From Pseudomonadota bacterium (lineage in GTDB: Bacteria > Pseudomonadota > Gammaproteobacteria > Burkholderiales > Burkholderiaceae_C), in NCBI GenBank assembly GCA_021783695.1, contig JAJXTO010000027.1, forward strand, positions 1 through 35,317: DNA of 35,317 bases, written 5' to 3'. Position numbers and translations under genes: made by a program. The notes under the pieces were generated by a model that saw only the letters and a list, made by a program, of their open reading frames with translations, searched no databases and had not been told where the DNA came from. This document shows positions 1 through 8,508 of the stretch, one piece after another; position 1 is the first letter of the stretch, and the number at the start of each line of letters is the position of its first letter.

Positions 1-132
1 GAAAATTTTTTATCCGATATGGCCGCACAGGAATGGCTCGATCGCAGCTGGCCGATTCGGCGTCTCAGGGCACGCGCCGACGCGGAGGGTCATCTCAGTG
101 GTGAAATGACACGCGATTGGTTGAGGCGGAAG
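1..132. other. Left-edge segment, no gene recognised
   Basis: This stretch lies just 3' of the minus-strand tRNA. One plus-strand frame is open from base 1 but runs through the antisense of the tRNA and stops near 172; its translation is rich in Arg and Trp and resembles no family I know. I see no convincing hairpin followed by a T tract. It could be the end of a neighbouring element or plain intergenic DNA. Confidence 0.3.
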
Positions 133-208
133 TGGTGCCGACTATCCGAATCGAACGGATGACCTACCGCTTACAAGGCGGTTGCTCTACCAGCTGAGCT
201 AAGTCGGC
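133..208 (-). tRNA. tRNA-Thr (anticodon UGU)
   Basis: On the minus strand the sequence folds as a 76-nt cloverleaf. The acceptor stem GCCGACT pairs with AGTCGGC, followed by discriminator A and an encoded CCA at 135-133. The D arm is GCTC..GAGC. The anticodon stem ACCGC/GCGGT encloses the loop CTTGTAA, so the anticodon is TGT and the tRNA reads ACA threonine codons. The T arm is ATCCG-TTCGATT-CGGAT. It lies 38 bp downstream of sspB on the same strand and may be co-transcribed with it. Confidence 0.96.
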
Positions 209-246
209 GTGGGCGTTGGGGGACACCGTGTTGTGCAAAGACGGTG

Positions 247-768
247 TTACTTCACGCGGATCAGATGAGCGCCACCTGGACGTGGAGCGGTTGGAGGAGG
301 CTCGGGCGAGGGATCGCTCTGATCTGTTTCAGTAGATTTTACCGGGCGCAAGCGGGTTGGCGGGCTGGCGGGTGTCGCTTGTTCGCTCTGATCAACGACG
401 ACGGGGGCGTTATCGGCTTGGCCAATGGGTGTGTCGTCGTGACCCGCTTCCAGCGGAAATGCCATGCCCTGGCTGTTTTCGCGGGCGTAGATCGCGGTGA
501 CCTGTCCAATGGGCACCAGGATGTCTCGTGCGACCCCGCCGAAGCGCGCTCTGAAACGGATGTCCTCATTGCCGATGTTGAGCGCGCTGGTGGCGTCGAA
601 GCTGATATTGAGCACGATTTCGCCGTTTTTCACGAACTCCATCGGCACGCGCGCACCAGCGCCCACCTGGACCGCGAGGTAAGGCGTCAGGCCGTTATCC
701 GTGCACCATTCGTACAAGGCGCGAATCAGATAGGGCTTGGTGGAAGTGATGTTCTGCGTGCTATCCAT
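247..768 (-). CDS. sspB: ClpXP protease specificity-enhancing factor SspB
   Basis: SspB is a cytosolic adaptor that tethers ssrA-tagged proteins from stalled ribosomes to the ClpXP protease. The 173-residue product starts MDSTQNITSTKPYLIRALYEWC, typical of the SspB N-terminal dimer and substrate-binding domain (about residues 7-110, with FVKNGEIVLNIS). A Pro/Ser/Glu-rich linker follows. The extreme C terminus GGAHLIRVK matches the short ClpX-docking (XB) motif at the tail of Escherichia coli SspB. The ATG at 768 was chosen because homology begins there; a longer open frame reaches 906 but would run into sspA. It follows sspA with a 13-bp gap, the conserved sspAB operon order. Confidence 0.95.
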   Translation of the reverse strand: MDSTQNITSTKPYLIRALYEWCTDNGLTPYLAVQVGAGARVPMEFVKNGEIVLNISFDATSALNIGNEDIRFRARFGGVARDILVPIGQVTAIYARENSQGMAFPLEAGHDDTPIGQADNAPVVVDQSEQATPASPPTRLRPVKSTETDQSDPSPEPPPTAPRPGGAHLIRVK

Positions 769-781
769 CTCGGCGGGAAAC

Positions 782-1393
782 TTACTTGCGCATGATTTTT
801 TCAGACGGTGTGAGCGCCTCGATGTAGGCAGGGCGCTGGAAAATGCGCTCGGCGTATTTCGCCAGAGGCAGGGTCGATTTGGGCAGATCAATGCCGTAGT
901 GATCAAGGCGCCAGAGCAGCGGGGCGATGGCGACGTCGAGCATGGAAAAGTCTTCGCCCAGCATGTATTTGTTTTTCAGGAACACCGGCGCGAGTTGGGT
1001 GAGGCGGTCGCGGATGGCGGCGCGGGCCTTCTCCAGGGCTTTTTCGTTGGACTTGGTTGCGCGCGATTCCAGGGTGGTGACATGAACGAACAATTCCTTC
1101 TCGAAGTTGAAGAGGAACAGGCGTACACGGGCGCGGGCAACCGGATCGCCAGGCATGAGCTGCGGATGCGGGAAGCGCTCGTCGATGTACTCGTTGATGA
1201 TGTTGGATTCGTACAGGATGAGATCGCGTTCGACCAGGATGGGTACCTGGCCGTAGGGATTCATGACACTGACGTCTTCGGGTTTGTTGAACAGGTCGAC
1301 GTCACGGATTTCGAAATCCATGCCTTTTTCGAACAGCACGAAGCGGCAACGCTGCGAGAACGGGCAGGTCGTGCCGGAATAGAGCACCATCAT
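782..1393 (-). CDS. sspA: Stringent starvation protein A (GST-fold RNA polymerase-associated protein)
   Basis: SspA is a glutathione S-transferase-fold protein that binds RNA polymerase and modulates transcription under starvation and acid stress. The 203-residue product has a thioredoxin-like N-terminal half (MMVLYSGTTCPFSQRCRFVL) and a helical C-terminal GST domain. The surface Pro-His-Pro patch that is functionally important in E. coli SspA is present at about residues 75-77 (ERFPHPQLMP). The second Met is an equally possible start. The gene is upstream of sspB on the same strand and separated from petC by a terminator, so sspAB probably has its own promoter in 1394-1480, although none is obvious. 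Confidence 0.95.
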   Translation of the reverse strand: MMVLYSGTTCPFSQRCRFVLFEKGMDFEIRDVDLFNKPEDVSVMNPYGQVPILVERDLILYESNIINEYIDERFPHPQLMPGDPVARARVRLFLFNFEKELFVHVTTLESRATKSNEKALEKARAAIRDRLTQLAPVFLKNKYMLGEDFSMLDVAIAPLLWRLDHYGIDLPKSTLPLAKYAERIFQRPAYIEALTPSEKIMRK

Positions 1394-1483
1394 GAATGCA
1401 GACTCCTATCAAAAAAACGAAGGTCCACCCCGGTGTATTGTCACCCTGATGGGGCGCGGATCGGGGAAGGCCCGGCCTGGGGC

Positions 1484-1515
1484 TCAAAAAACAACGGGGT
1501 GGCGCAGCCACCCCG
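1484..1515 (-). terminator. Rho-independent terminator of petABC
   Basis: A 9-bp stem, CGGGGTGGC/GCCACCCCG at 1495-1503 and 1507-1515, has a three-base loop and is followed on the minus strand by TTGTTTTTTG. It lies 48 bp after the petC stop, so it should end the bc1 transcript before sspA. Confidence 0.85.
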
Positions 1516-1562
1516 GCAATTCGGATTGGACGTAAAGCCCGGGGTACGGGCGAGTGCCAGTG

Positions 1563-2357
1563 TTACGTCACATCTTTCCAGTATTCGGATTTCAGTTTCC
1601 AGGTGATGAAGCTGAACAATCCCAGGAAGATGAGCACAATGACTCCAAGGCGCTTGCGGAACAGTTGGTCGGGCTCGGCCATCCACTGCATGTAGGCGAC
1701 AAGGTCGGCAACTGTCGAATCATACTCGTTTGCCGATTCCGCTCCTTTGGTCAGCTGGGTGTAGCCAACAAAGGTCTTGAGCTTGATGGCGGGGTCCGCA
1801 GGGTCGGGGGCGACCTGGAAATTGGCTGCGCGCTCGCCTTGCAGCATCCACAACGGGTTGGGCATGCCCACGCCTGGAAACACCAGATTGTTCCAGCCGC
1901 TCGGGCGCGTGTCGTCGCGGTAGAAGGTGCGCAGATAGGTGTAGAGGTAGTCCGTCCCGCTGCCACGGTGCGAGGCCAGCGCCTTGGTGATGATGGACAG
2001 ATCGGGCGGTTCAATACCGAACCATTTCTCGGCCTGCGCCGAAGTCATGGCAACCCGCATGGTGTCGCCGATCTTGGCGCCGCCGAACATCAGATTGTGC
2101 TGAATCTGATCGTCGGTCAGGCCGATGTCGCGCAGGCTTTCATAGCGCATGTACTTCGCCGAGTGACAGCCCAGGCAGTAGTTGACGAACAGCCGGGCGC
2201 CATTCTGCAGAGCCAGGATGTTGTTGACCCGGTAGGGTGCATGATCAAGAGGGATCTCTTGCTCTTCAGCGGCAGCGCTGGCTGCGCCTTGCAGCATCAG
2301 ACCAAGCAGCAGCCCCAGACACAGTCGGTGCAGGAAGGATTTCATGGGCGCACGCAT
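1563..2357 (-). CDS. petC: Cytochrome c1 subunit of the ubiquinol:cytochrome c reductase (bc1) complex
   Basis: Cytochrome c1 carries electrons from the Rieske centre to soluble cytochrome c on the periplasmic face of the bc1 complex. The 264-residue product has an N-terminal signal sequence (KSFLHRLCLGLLLGLMLQGAA) and a single haem c motif CLGCH in NYCLGCHSAKYMRYE. NPLWMLQGER lies in the region that supplies the axial Met. A C-terminal membrane anchor (LGVIVLIFLGLFSFITWKL) is followed by a short basic tail. The ATG at 2357 shares its A with the petB stop (TGATG), suggesting translational coupling; an alternative ATG at 2345 (MKSFLH) would start directly at the signal peptide. It is the last gene of petABC. 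Confidence 0.96.
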   Translation of the reverse strand: MRAPMKSFLHRLCLGLLLGLMLQGAASAAAEEQEIPLDHAPYRVNNILALQNGARLFVNYCLGCHSAKYMRYESLRDIGLTDDQIQHNLMFGGAKIGDTMRVAMTSAQAEKWFGIEPPDLSIITKALASHRGSGTDYLYTYLRTFYRDDTRPSGWNNLVFPGVGMPNPLWMLQGERAANFQVAPDPADPAIKLKTFVGYTQLTKGAESANEYDSTVADLVAYMQWMAEPDQLFRKRLGVIVLIFLGLFSFITWKLKSEYWKDVT

Positions 2358-3760
2358 CAGTGGGCTTTGAAGGTCAGGCGTTGCGGCACGGGTTTGAACA
2401 TCCCGAGTTGGCTCCACCACGGCATCAAGAAGAAAAAGCTGAAATACAGCAGGGTGCAGGTCAGTGCCACGGCATAGGCCACAGGCGAAGGCGGCTGGAT
2501 GCCGAAATAGCCCAGGACAACGAAATTGATCGCAAACAGGGTGTAGATGGCGCGGTGCCATGTCGGACGGTAGCGGATGGACTTCACCGGTGAATGATCC
2601 AGCCAGGGCAGGAAGAAGAAGATCACGACCGCGCCGCCCATGCTGACCACGCCCCAGAACTTGGCATCCACCGTGGCCAGCGCCCAGAACAGCAAGCCGC
2701 CGCCCACGGCAAACAGCACGGCACGCGTGGGTTTGCCGCGGTGACGCCAGAGTGCAAACAGCGTGGCGACAGCGACCACGACCATCCAGATGTGCACCGT
2801 ATTGCTCGTGGTGGCGCGCAGGATGGAATAGAACGGGGTGAAGTACCACACCGGCGCGATGTGCGGGGGGGTTTTCAGCGGGTTGGCCGGGATGAAGTTG
2901 TTGTGCTCGAGGAAGTAGCCGCCAAACTGCGGGGCGAAGAACACCACGGCGCAGAAAATCATCAGGAACACCGACAGTCCGAACAGATCGTGCACGGTGT
3001 AGTAGGGGTGGAAGGCCACGCCGTCGCGCGGAATGCCGCGACCGTCCTTGTTGTCCTTGATTTCCACGCCATCCGGGTTGTTCGACCCCACCTGGTGCAG
3101 CGCGATGATGTGCGAACCGACCAGGCCGATGAGCAGCAGCGGAATGGCGATGACGTGGAAGGCGAAAAAGCGGTTGAGCGTCACATCGCTCACCACATAG
3201 TCACCGCGAATCCACACCGCCAGATCCGGGCCGATGAGGGGAATGGCGGAGAACAGGTTGACAATGACCTGTGCGCCCCAGAACGACATCTGCCCCCATG
3301 GCAGCAGGTAGCCGAAGAAGGCCTCGGCCATCAGGCACAGGAAGATCAGGCAGCCGAAAATCCAGATGAGTTCGCGCGGGGTACGGTAGGAGCCGTAGAT
3401 CAGACCGCGGAACATGTGCAGGTACACCACGATGAAAAACGCCGACGCGCCGGTGGAGTGGATGTAGCGGATCAGCCAGCCCCAGTTGACGTCGCGCATG
3501 ATGTACTCGACCGAGCCGAACGCCAGCGCGGCGTCGGGCTTGTAGTTCATCACCAGGAAGATGCCGCTGACGATCTGAATGGCCAGCACCACGATCGACA
3601 GCGAACCGAAGTAGTACCAGAAGTTGAGATTCTTCGGCGCGTAATACTCGGTCAGGTGCGCACTCCACAGCGAGGAGAATGGAAAGCGCTTGTCGATCCA
3701 GCCGCGCAGCCCGCCGTGTTCCGGCGCGGGATGCGCTCCATGCAGCGATTGATCTGCCAT
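2357..3760 (-). CDS. petB: Cytochrome b subunit of the bc1 complex
   Basis: This is the multi-spanning subunit that holds both b haems and the Qo and Qi quinone sites. The 467-residue product starts MADQSLHGAHPAPEH. It has about eight to nine membrane segments and the expected histidine pairs: HSTGASAFF and HMFRG in the first half, HVIAIPLL and GSHIIALHQVG in the second. The Qo-site loop motif family is not checked residue by residue. The length is typical for betaproteobacterial cytochrome b with its C-terminal extension. The ATG at 3760 is preceded by GGAGACC, a good ribosome-binding site; the open frame upstream to 4216 is overlap with petA. It follows petA with a 53-bp gap. Confidence 0.97.
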   Translation of the reverse strand: MADQSLHGAHPAPEHGGLRGWIDKRFPFSSLWSAHLTEYYAPKNLNFWYYFGSLSIVVLAIQIVSGIFLVMNYKPDAALAFGSVEYIMRDVNWGWLIRYIHSTGASAFFIVVYLHMFRGLIYGSYRTPRELIWIFGCLIFLCLMAEAFFGYLLPWGQMSFWGAQVIVNLFSAIPLIGPDLAVWIRGDYVVSDVTLNRFFAFHVIAIPLLLIGLVGSHIIALHQVGSNNPDGVEIKDNKDGRGIPRDGVAFHPYYTVHDLFGLSVFLMIFCAVVFFAPQFGGYFLEHNNFIPANPLKTPPHIAPVWYFTPFYSILRATTSNTVHIWMVVVAVATLFALWRHRGKPTRAVLFAVGGGLLFWALATVDAKFWGVVSMGGAVVIFFFLPWLDHSPVKSIRYRPTWHRAIYTLFAINFVVLGYFGIQPPSPVAYAVALTCTLLYFSFFFLMPWWSQLGMFKPVPQRLTFKAH

Positions 3761-3813
3761 TGAGAGGTCTCCTGTTGGTCTTGTGGGGATTGCGGCGCAG
3801 CGTCGGGCAGGCT

Positions 3814-4395
3814 TCAGGCCTGCTCGTGCTCGCCGATGCGCAGTTTGGCGTCGGTCACATACATATAGGGCGGCACGACCAGGTTGTCGGGCGCCGGCAT
3901 GTTCTTGAACACCCGGCCGGCCAGGTCGAACATCGAGCCGTGGCAGGGGCAGAGAAAACCGCCGTCCCAGTCGGACGGCAGCGAGGGCTGCGGCCCGGGT
4001 GTGAAGCGGTCCACCGGCGAGCACCCCAGGTGAGTGCAGATGCCCACGACCACCAGGTATTCCTTCTTGATGGAGCGCCACTGCGTCTGCGCCCAGATCG
4101 GGGTAGGGAAGGCGGTGCGCTTGGAATCGGGATCGGCGACGAGGGACTGGGTTTCGTTGAGCGACTCCAGCATGGCCGGGCTGCGATGCAGAATCCAGAC
4201 CGGCTGCCCGCGCCACAGGACTGTCATCTTTTCATTCGGTCGCAGGGTGCTGATGTCCACGTCGACAGGCCCCCCTTCGGCGCGCGCCTTGGCGGAAGGC
4301 GCCATCGAATCGACAAAGGGAACGGCCGCACCCCCTGCTGCCACGCAGCCGGCGCAGCCTGTTGCAATCAACCATGTGCGACGTTTTGAATCCAT
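3814..4395 (-). CDS. petA: Rieske iron-sulfur subunit of the bc1 complex
   Basis: The Rieske subunit takes the first electron from ubiquinol in the bc1 complex. The 193-residue product has a twin-arginine type N terminus (MDSKRRTWLIA) leading into an uncleaved membrane anchor. The two 2Fe-2S binding boxes are CTHLGCSP and CPCHGSMFD, with the disulfide cysteines present. The ATG at 4395 was preferred over 4422 because GGAG lies seven bases upstream of it. It is the first gene of petABC. Confidence 0.97.
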   Translation of the reverse strand: MDSKRRTWLIATGCAGCVAAGGAAVPFVDSMAPSAKARAEGGPVDVDISTLRPNEKMTVLWRGQPVWILHRSPAMLESLNETQSLVADPDSKRTAFPTPIWAQTQWRSIKKEYLVVVGICTHLGCSPVDRFTPGPQPSLPSDWDGGFLCPCHGSMFDLAGRVFKNMPAPDNLVVPPYMYVTDAKLRIGEHEQA

Positions 4396-4478
4396 ATCCG
4401 TACTCCGCGAAAGATGGCGCATTGTTCCCTGCGCAGCCCCGCTTGGACATTAGGACAACCCTCTATAAGCACGCACTG

Positions 4479-4508
4479 ATTTAGGTGTTTGTCGTTGATA
4501 AATGTCAA
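4479..4508 (-). promoter_or_regulatory. Candidate sigma70 promoter for petABC
   Basis: On the minus strand a perfect TTGACA (4508-4503) is followed after 18 bases by CTAAAT (4484-4479), some 80 bp upstream of petA. The -10 match is weak and a TATAG-like box lies slightly closer to the gene, so the exact start is uncertain. Confidence 0.4.
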
Positions 4509-4592
4509 ATGGAATTCTGCTGCGGCGCAACAATGTGAAACCCATGACGAGGCTTGCCACACCTTGATTGGAGGCAAGCGCGATGTTCGTGT

Positions 4593-6497
4593 TCAGTTTT
4601 TTGGCTGCGCCCCGTCGACCCGCGGCTGCGCGGGCGGCAGTCGCGGTCCGGCAATGGACAAGGGGCGGCGCAAGGACATGCGTTTGGCGTAATGCCCTTC
4701 CATGCGCTCCAGCACTCCGGAGAGAAAGCGCACGGCTTCGATGAGATGCGGCCCTTTGTTCAGCATGGCGCATTCCGCGCGGATGCTCACGGCAGCGTCG
4801 GTCACTTCGGGGCGCGAAGGTTGGCCGCTGTGCGCCAGGGTGTCGAGAATCTGCGTGGCCCAGATCACCGGCAGGTGAGCCGCTTCGCAAAGCCAGAGGA
4901 TTTGTTCCTGCGCTTCGGACAGACGCTCGAATCCGAGCTCCACCGCCAGATCGCCACGCGCCACCATCACCCCCACGCGCGGGTACGCCAGAGCTTCGAG
5001 CAGGATGGCCGGCAGTTGGGCGAAGGCCTGGCGGTTCTCGATTTTCAGCACGATGCCCGCATTGCTGTGTCCCAGCGCGGCAAGCTGGGCGCGCAGCGTG
5101 GAGACGTCCTGCGGGCCGCGCAGGAAAGACAGCGCGACCAGATCGACCTGTGCGGCCATCACAGCCAGATCGGCGCGGTCTTTTTCGGTCAGCGCCGGGG
5201 TGTCGAAGGTGGTGTCGGGGAAGTTGATGCCTTTTTCCGCCTTGAGCTTGCTGCCGTTCGGCGCGGCACGGGTAACCCGCAGCCACATGCCCTCTGGTGC
5301 GCAGGTTTCGATGACGGCGCCGATACGGCCGTCATCCAGCCACACGGACTGCCCCACTTTGGCCGATGTGAATGCGGCCGCCAGGGTGCAATGGACTTGG
5401 GGCGGATCGGTGAATCCGCCCTGGTCGTTACGCACGCCGGGGTGGCCGGGCCGATCTTCACGCAGCAGCAGCAACGGATCGCCAACGAACAGCCGCAGTT
5501 CGCCCGGCACTTCGGCAATGCCCTGAAAGACGCCGATGCAGACCGCGATCTCGTCACCCAGCAGGGCGAATGCCATGCCTTCTTCCAGGTAGACCGAACG
5601 GACGAAGGCGAACTGGAGCAGCTCGCCCTGGCGCGCTTCAAGCGTGCCGTGGCGCGCGAGCCCGCGGGCGTCCGTCACGCGCAATTGCAAGGCCGAGGGC
5701 AGCACCTCGGGCAGCGCCGGGCGAAGCGCGTCGGCCACCAGCACGGCTTGGAGCGCATCGTCTCGCGGCGCCGGGCCTGTGCCGCACCACAAACCGAGCC
5801 GCGCGGGTTCGAGAACCTGTCCGCGCAGGTTGCGACGTGGCCGCAGATGCAGCACCCGGCCCCGCGGCAACAGGCTTCCGGTGCGCGACTTGGGTCCGGC
5901 CAGGTCGATCTGCACCAGCGGGGCCAGCCCCTGCGCACCCGGCGTGGCGTGAACCAGCGCGGCCATGCGCTGCCAGACCGTCGCGTCGTCGTGCGCGCAG
6001 TTGATGCGCGCCACATCCATGCCAGCATGGACCAGATCGCGCATGCTCTGGATATCCTGCGCGGCTTCTGTTGCCAGAGTCACCATGATGCGCACGTCGC
6101 GCTGCGGTCGCGGCGGGTTGAGCAGCGCGGCGGCGTTGTCCTGCAGCAGTTGCGTGCCCTGGGTATGCGAGCAACAGGGCGCGGCGCGCGGGGCGTGGGG
6201 CAGACCGAGCATCTCCTCCAGGCGCGCGGCGACGGCATCGAGCGCGGCAAGCACGTGGGTTTCCAGGCTGCCAAGGGATGACAGGCCGAGCTGCGCCAAC
6301 TGCAGTTGCAGCGGGCGCAGGTCGAGCTGACGCACTGCGAGGTAATGCAGCAGATTGCGCGCGCTGACCTGCCGCGCGGCAGGCAGGGCGGCGATCTGTG
6401 CGGCATGTGCCTGTTCCTGCTGCAGCGCCGAGGCGCGCAGTTGGCAGATGGCGGCGAGCAGATCGGCCGGAGACGGGGTGGAGGGTGTGGCGGACAT
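4593..6497 (-). CDS. Divergent pyruvate kinase-like protein with enlarged B domain
   Basis: The core of this 634-residue protein matches pyruvate kinase. There is VRIMVTLATEA at about 135, AGMDVARINCAH at 158-169, a B-domain entry DLAGPKSRTG at 198-207, LKIENRQAF at 484-492, GVMVARGDLAVE at 509-520 and VIWATQILDTL at 544-554. The catalytic Lys485, metal ligands Glu487 and Asp516, PEP-site Arg164 and Thr548 are kept. It is not a standard enzyme: about 130 extra residues precede the barrel, the segment between barrel strands is about 215 residues rather than about 100, and the C-terminal allosteric domain is absent. In the K+ site, canonical Ser is Ala in NCAH, Thr is Leu in DLAG, and Glu is Lys in GPKSR, the pattern described for K+-independent pyruvate kinases. 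It may be an active paralogue or may have drifted. The gene stands apart from petA and is followed upstream by rluF on the same strand. Confidence 0.8.
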   Translation of the reverse strand: MSATPSTPSPADLLAAICQLRASALQQEQAHAAQIAALPAARQVSARNLLHYLAVRQLDLRPLQLQLAQLGLSSLGSLETHVLAALDAVAARLEEMLGLPHAPRAAPCCSHTQGTQLLQDNAAALLNPPRPQRDVRIMVTLATEAAQDIQSMRDLVHAGMDVARINCAHDDATVWQRMAALVHATPGAQGLAPLVQIDLAGPKSRTGSLLPRGRVLHLRPRRNLRGQVLEPARLGLWCGTGPAPRDDALQAVLVADALRPALPEVLPSALQLRVTDARGLARHGTLEARQGELLQFAFVRSVYLEEGMAFALLGDEIAVCIGVFQGIAEVPGELRLFVGDPLLLLREDRPGHPGVRNDQGGFTDPPQVHCTLAAAFTSAKVGQSVWLDDGRIGAVIETCAPEGMWLRVTRAAPNGSKLKAEKGINFPDTTFDTPALTEKDRADLAVMAAQVDLVALSFLRGPQDVSTLRAQLAALGHSNAGIVLKIENRQAFAQLPAILLEALAYPRVGVMVARGDLAVELGFERLSEAQEQILWLCEAAHLPVIWATQILDTLAHSGQPSRPEVTDAAVSIRAECAMLNKGPHLIEAVRFLSGVLERMEGHYAKRMSLRRPLSIAGPRLPPAQPRVDGAQPKN

Positions 6498-6559
6498 GCC
6501 GCGTTGGTACCACGCGGGGATGTCTGCGCTGTGTCATCGCCTGCGCGCAGGGGTGTTTA

Positions 6560-7468
6560 TCAGAACTGCTCGTCGTCGCGCAGATAGCGCCATGCCCCCA
6601 GCGGCAGCGCGCCCAGGCGCACCTGGCCGATGCGCACACGCTTCAGGCCGGTCACGCGCAGACCGACGAGTTCGCACATACGTCGGATCTGGCGCTTCTT
6701 CCCTTCGCGCAGCACAAAGCGCAACTGCTGCGGATTGATCCACTCCACTTGCGCAGGGCGCAGCGGCTGGTCGTCGAGCGCCAGGCCGTGGCGCAGCAGG
6801 GCGAGCTTGCTCTCGGGAAAGGCGGACTGTACGTCGTCGACTCCCGCAGTGCGGGTTGGCGCATCGCTCAGGCTGACGCGCACCAGATATTCCTTTTCGA
6901 CGGCGCTGTCCGCACCGATGAGCTGACGGGCGATGCGGCCATCCTGTGTGAGCACCAGCAGACCGGTGGAGTCGATGTCCAGCCGACCCGCCACCGCCAG
7001 ATGATGCAGGTGGGCGGGAGAGAATTGCCGCGGCGCGTCACACTCTTCCCAGCGGCTCTCGGCCTTGATCAGCGCGACTGCCGGGGTATAGCCATGCTCG
7101 GCCTGCGCGCTGACATAGCCCACCGGCTTATTCAGCAGGATGGTGGCCTGCGCCGCCTGCTGGCGCTGGGCGACTTTGCGGATGACGATGCGCGCCGCGG
7201 TCAGATTGGCTGCCACCTTGGTGCCCAGTACGGCCGGGGCGCCGTCGAGCATGACCCAGCCGCGCTCGATCCAGTCGTCCGCCTCGCGCCGGGACGCCAG
7301 GCCAAGTTCGGACATGCGTTTGGACAGCCGCACGGTGGCGTTCGGGTCGCCGTACGCAACGGGCGCTGCGGCTGCCTTGGGGGGCGATTTGCGCCGGGAA
7401 GTGGGATCGGCGTCGGTGTGCAGAGCATGTCCGGGCCAGACGGAAGCGGGGCGGGGTTTGGTGTTCAT
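6560..7468 (-). CDS. rluF: 23S rRNA pseudouridine synthase, RluF/RsuA family
   Basis: Enzymes of this family isomerise a uridine in 23S rRNA (U2604 for RluF). The 302-residue product has a basic, proline-rich leader (1-40), an S4 RNA-binding domain (about 46-105, [25 protein letters not shown]) and the catalytic domain from KPVGYVSA at 114. The catalytic Asp is Asp164 in [10 protein letters not shown]. The C-terminal signature [19 protein letters not shown] is complete. The ATG at 7468 was chosen because homology begins soon after; the longer frame would overlap the EamA gene. RluF was preferred over RluB and RluE from the GYVSA and IRRMCEL contexts, but the exact uridine is an inference. Confidence 0.88.
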   Translation of the reverse strand: MNTKPRPASVWPGHALHTDADPTSRRKSPPKAAAAPVAYGDPNATVRLSKRMSELGLASRREADDWIERGWVMLDGAPAVLGTKVAANLTAARIVIRKVAQRQQAAQATILLNKPVGYVSAQAEHGYTPAVALIKAESRWEECDAPRQFSPAHLHHLAVAGRLDIDSTGLLVLTQDGRIARQLIGADSAVEKEYLVRVSLSDAPTRTAGVDDVQSAFPESKLALLRHGLALDDQPLRPAQVEWINPQQLRFVLREGKKRQIRRMCELVGLRVTGLKRVRIGQVRLGALPLGAWRYLRDDEQF

Positions 7469-7500
7469 GGTGGGCAGCCGCGCAAGGCGATCATCCCTTT

Positions 7501-8448
7501 TCAGAAATCGATGGGCTGGGTGGTGGACGGTGCGCAGTGCAACCGGGTGCGCAATCCGCTGGCAATCGCGCGCAGGGGCAGTTGCGAGATCACCAGCCCG
7601 CAAAAAACCAGCACGCAGCCGAAGAGCGCGCGTGCATCCAGCGCCTGATGCAGCACCAGCCAGGCTGCGAGCGCTGCGAACACGCCTTCCATGCTGAAAA
7701 TCACGGCGGCATGGGCCGCAATGGCGTCGCGCTGCGCCACCACTTGCAGGGTGTAGGCCACGCCGACAGACAGCGCGCCACCATACACAATGGTCCATGC
7801 GGCACGCTGGAGCGCATCGAGGCTGATGGTTTCCACCACCACGCCGGTGCCCAGGCAGAGCAGACCGCAGACGACGAACTGCACCGCCGCGAGCTGCAGC
7901 GGATCGTGGCGCGGCGCCACCCGGCCCAGCAGCAGGATCTGCCCGGTGATGAACAGCGCGCCGCCCAGCTCCAGCCAGTCGCCATGGCGCACGCTGTACC
8001 CGCTTCGCACGCTGAGGAGATACAGGCCCAGCATGGCGAGCAGCGCGCCCAGCCACACGCCGGCGCCGATGCGTCGCCCCCACAGTAGTCCGAGCAGGGG
8101 CACGAGTACGACGTACAGCGAGCTGATGAACCCGGCATTGGCTACCGTGGTGGATTCCAGCCCGATCTGCTGCATGGAAATGGACAGGGCCACCAGCACC
8201 CCGAGCAGGCTACCGTCGCGCAACAGGCTGCGCGGATTGGAATACGGATGCGCGGCGGGCTCGGGGCGGCGGCGCAGCGTCATGAATGCCAGCACCACGG
8301 CGGCGCCCAGCAGAAAACGCAGGCCGGTGTAATAGAACGGACCGATCGTGCCGATGCTGGCCGTCTGGGCGACGAAGGCCGTGCCCCAGATGAGCGAGGC
8401 CAGCAGCATCAGGGCGCTGGCGCGGTGCGAGGCGGTGGACGTGGACAT
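7501..8448 (-). CDS. EamA/DMT-family transporter
   Basis: This 315-residue protein has about ten hydrophobic segments in two EamA halves. The first begins [16 protein letters not shown] and ends in [15 protein letters not shown]; the second, after a short cytoplasmic stretch, contains [19 protein letters not shown] and [22 protein letters not shown]. The [10 protein letters not shown] and SMEGVFAA motifs are characteristic of drug/metabolite exporters. The substrate is not evident. It sits between icmF (60 bp) and rluF (32 bp) on the same strand and may be read through from icmF. Confidence 0.9.
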   Translation of the reverse strand: MSTSTASHRASALMLLASLIWGTAFVAQTASIGTIGPFYYTGLRFLLGAAVVLAFMTLRRRPEPAAHPYSNPRSLLRDGSLLGVLVALSISMQQIGLESTTVANAGFISSLYVVLVPLLGLLWGRRIGAGVWLGALLAMLGLYLLSVRSGYSVRHGDWLELGGALFITGQILLLGRVAPRHDPLQLAAVQFVVCGLLCLGTGVVVETISLDALQRAAWTIVYGGALSVGVAYTLQVVAQRDAIAAHAAVIFSMEGVFAALAAWLVLHQALDARALFGCVLVFCGLVISQLPLRAIASGLRTRLHCAPSTTQPIDF

Positions 8449-8454
8449 GGGGGA

Positions 8455-8496
8455 TCAAACGAAAACCGCCACGCAGAGCGCGCGGCGGAAGGCGGT
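8455..8496 (-). terminator. Possible weak terminator after icmF
   Basis: On the minus strand ACCGCC (8496-8491) can pair with GGCGGT (8470-8465) across a 20-base GC-rich loop, followed by TTTCGTTT. The long loop and interrupted T run make it weak, so read-through into the EamA gene is likely. Confidence 0.35.
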
Positions 8497-8508
8497 AATG
8501 ATAGGGGC

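Noticed and set aside
1..132. Attachment site of an integrative element at the tRNA-Thr 3' end
   Set aside because: No repeat of the tRNA 3' end or integrase gene is visible within the window, and the left side is too short to judge.
4554..6281. 575-codon plus-strand frame opposite the pyruvate kinase-like gene
   Set aside because: Shadow of the coding strand with biased composition; the minus-strand frame has clear catalytic motifs.
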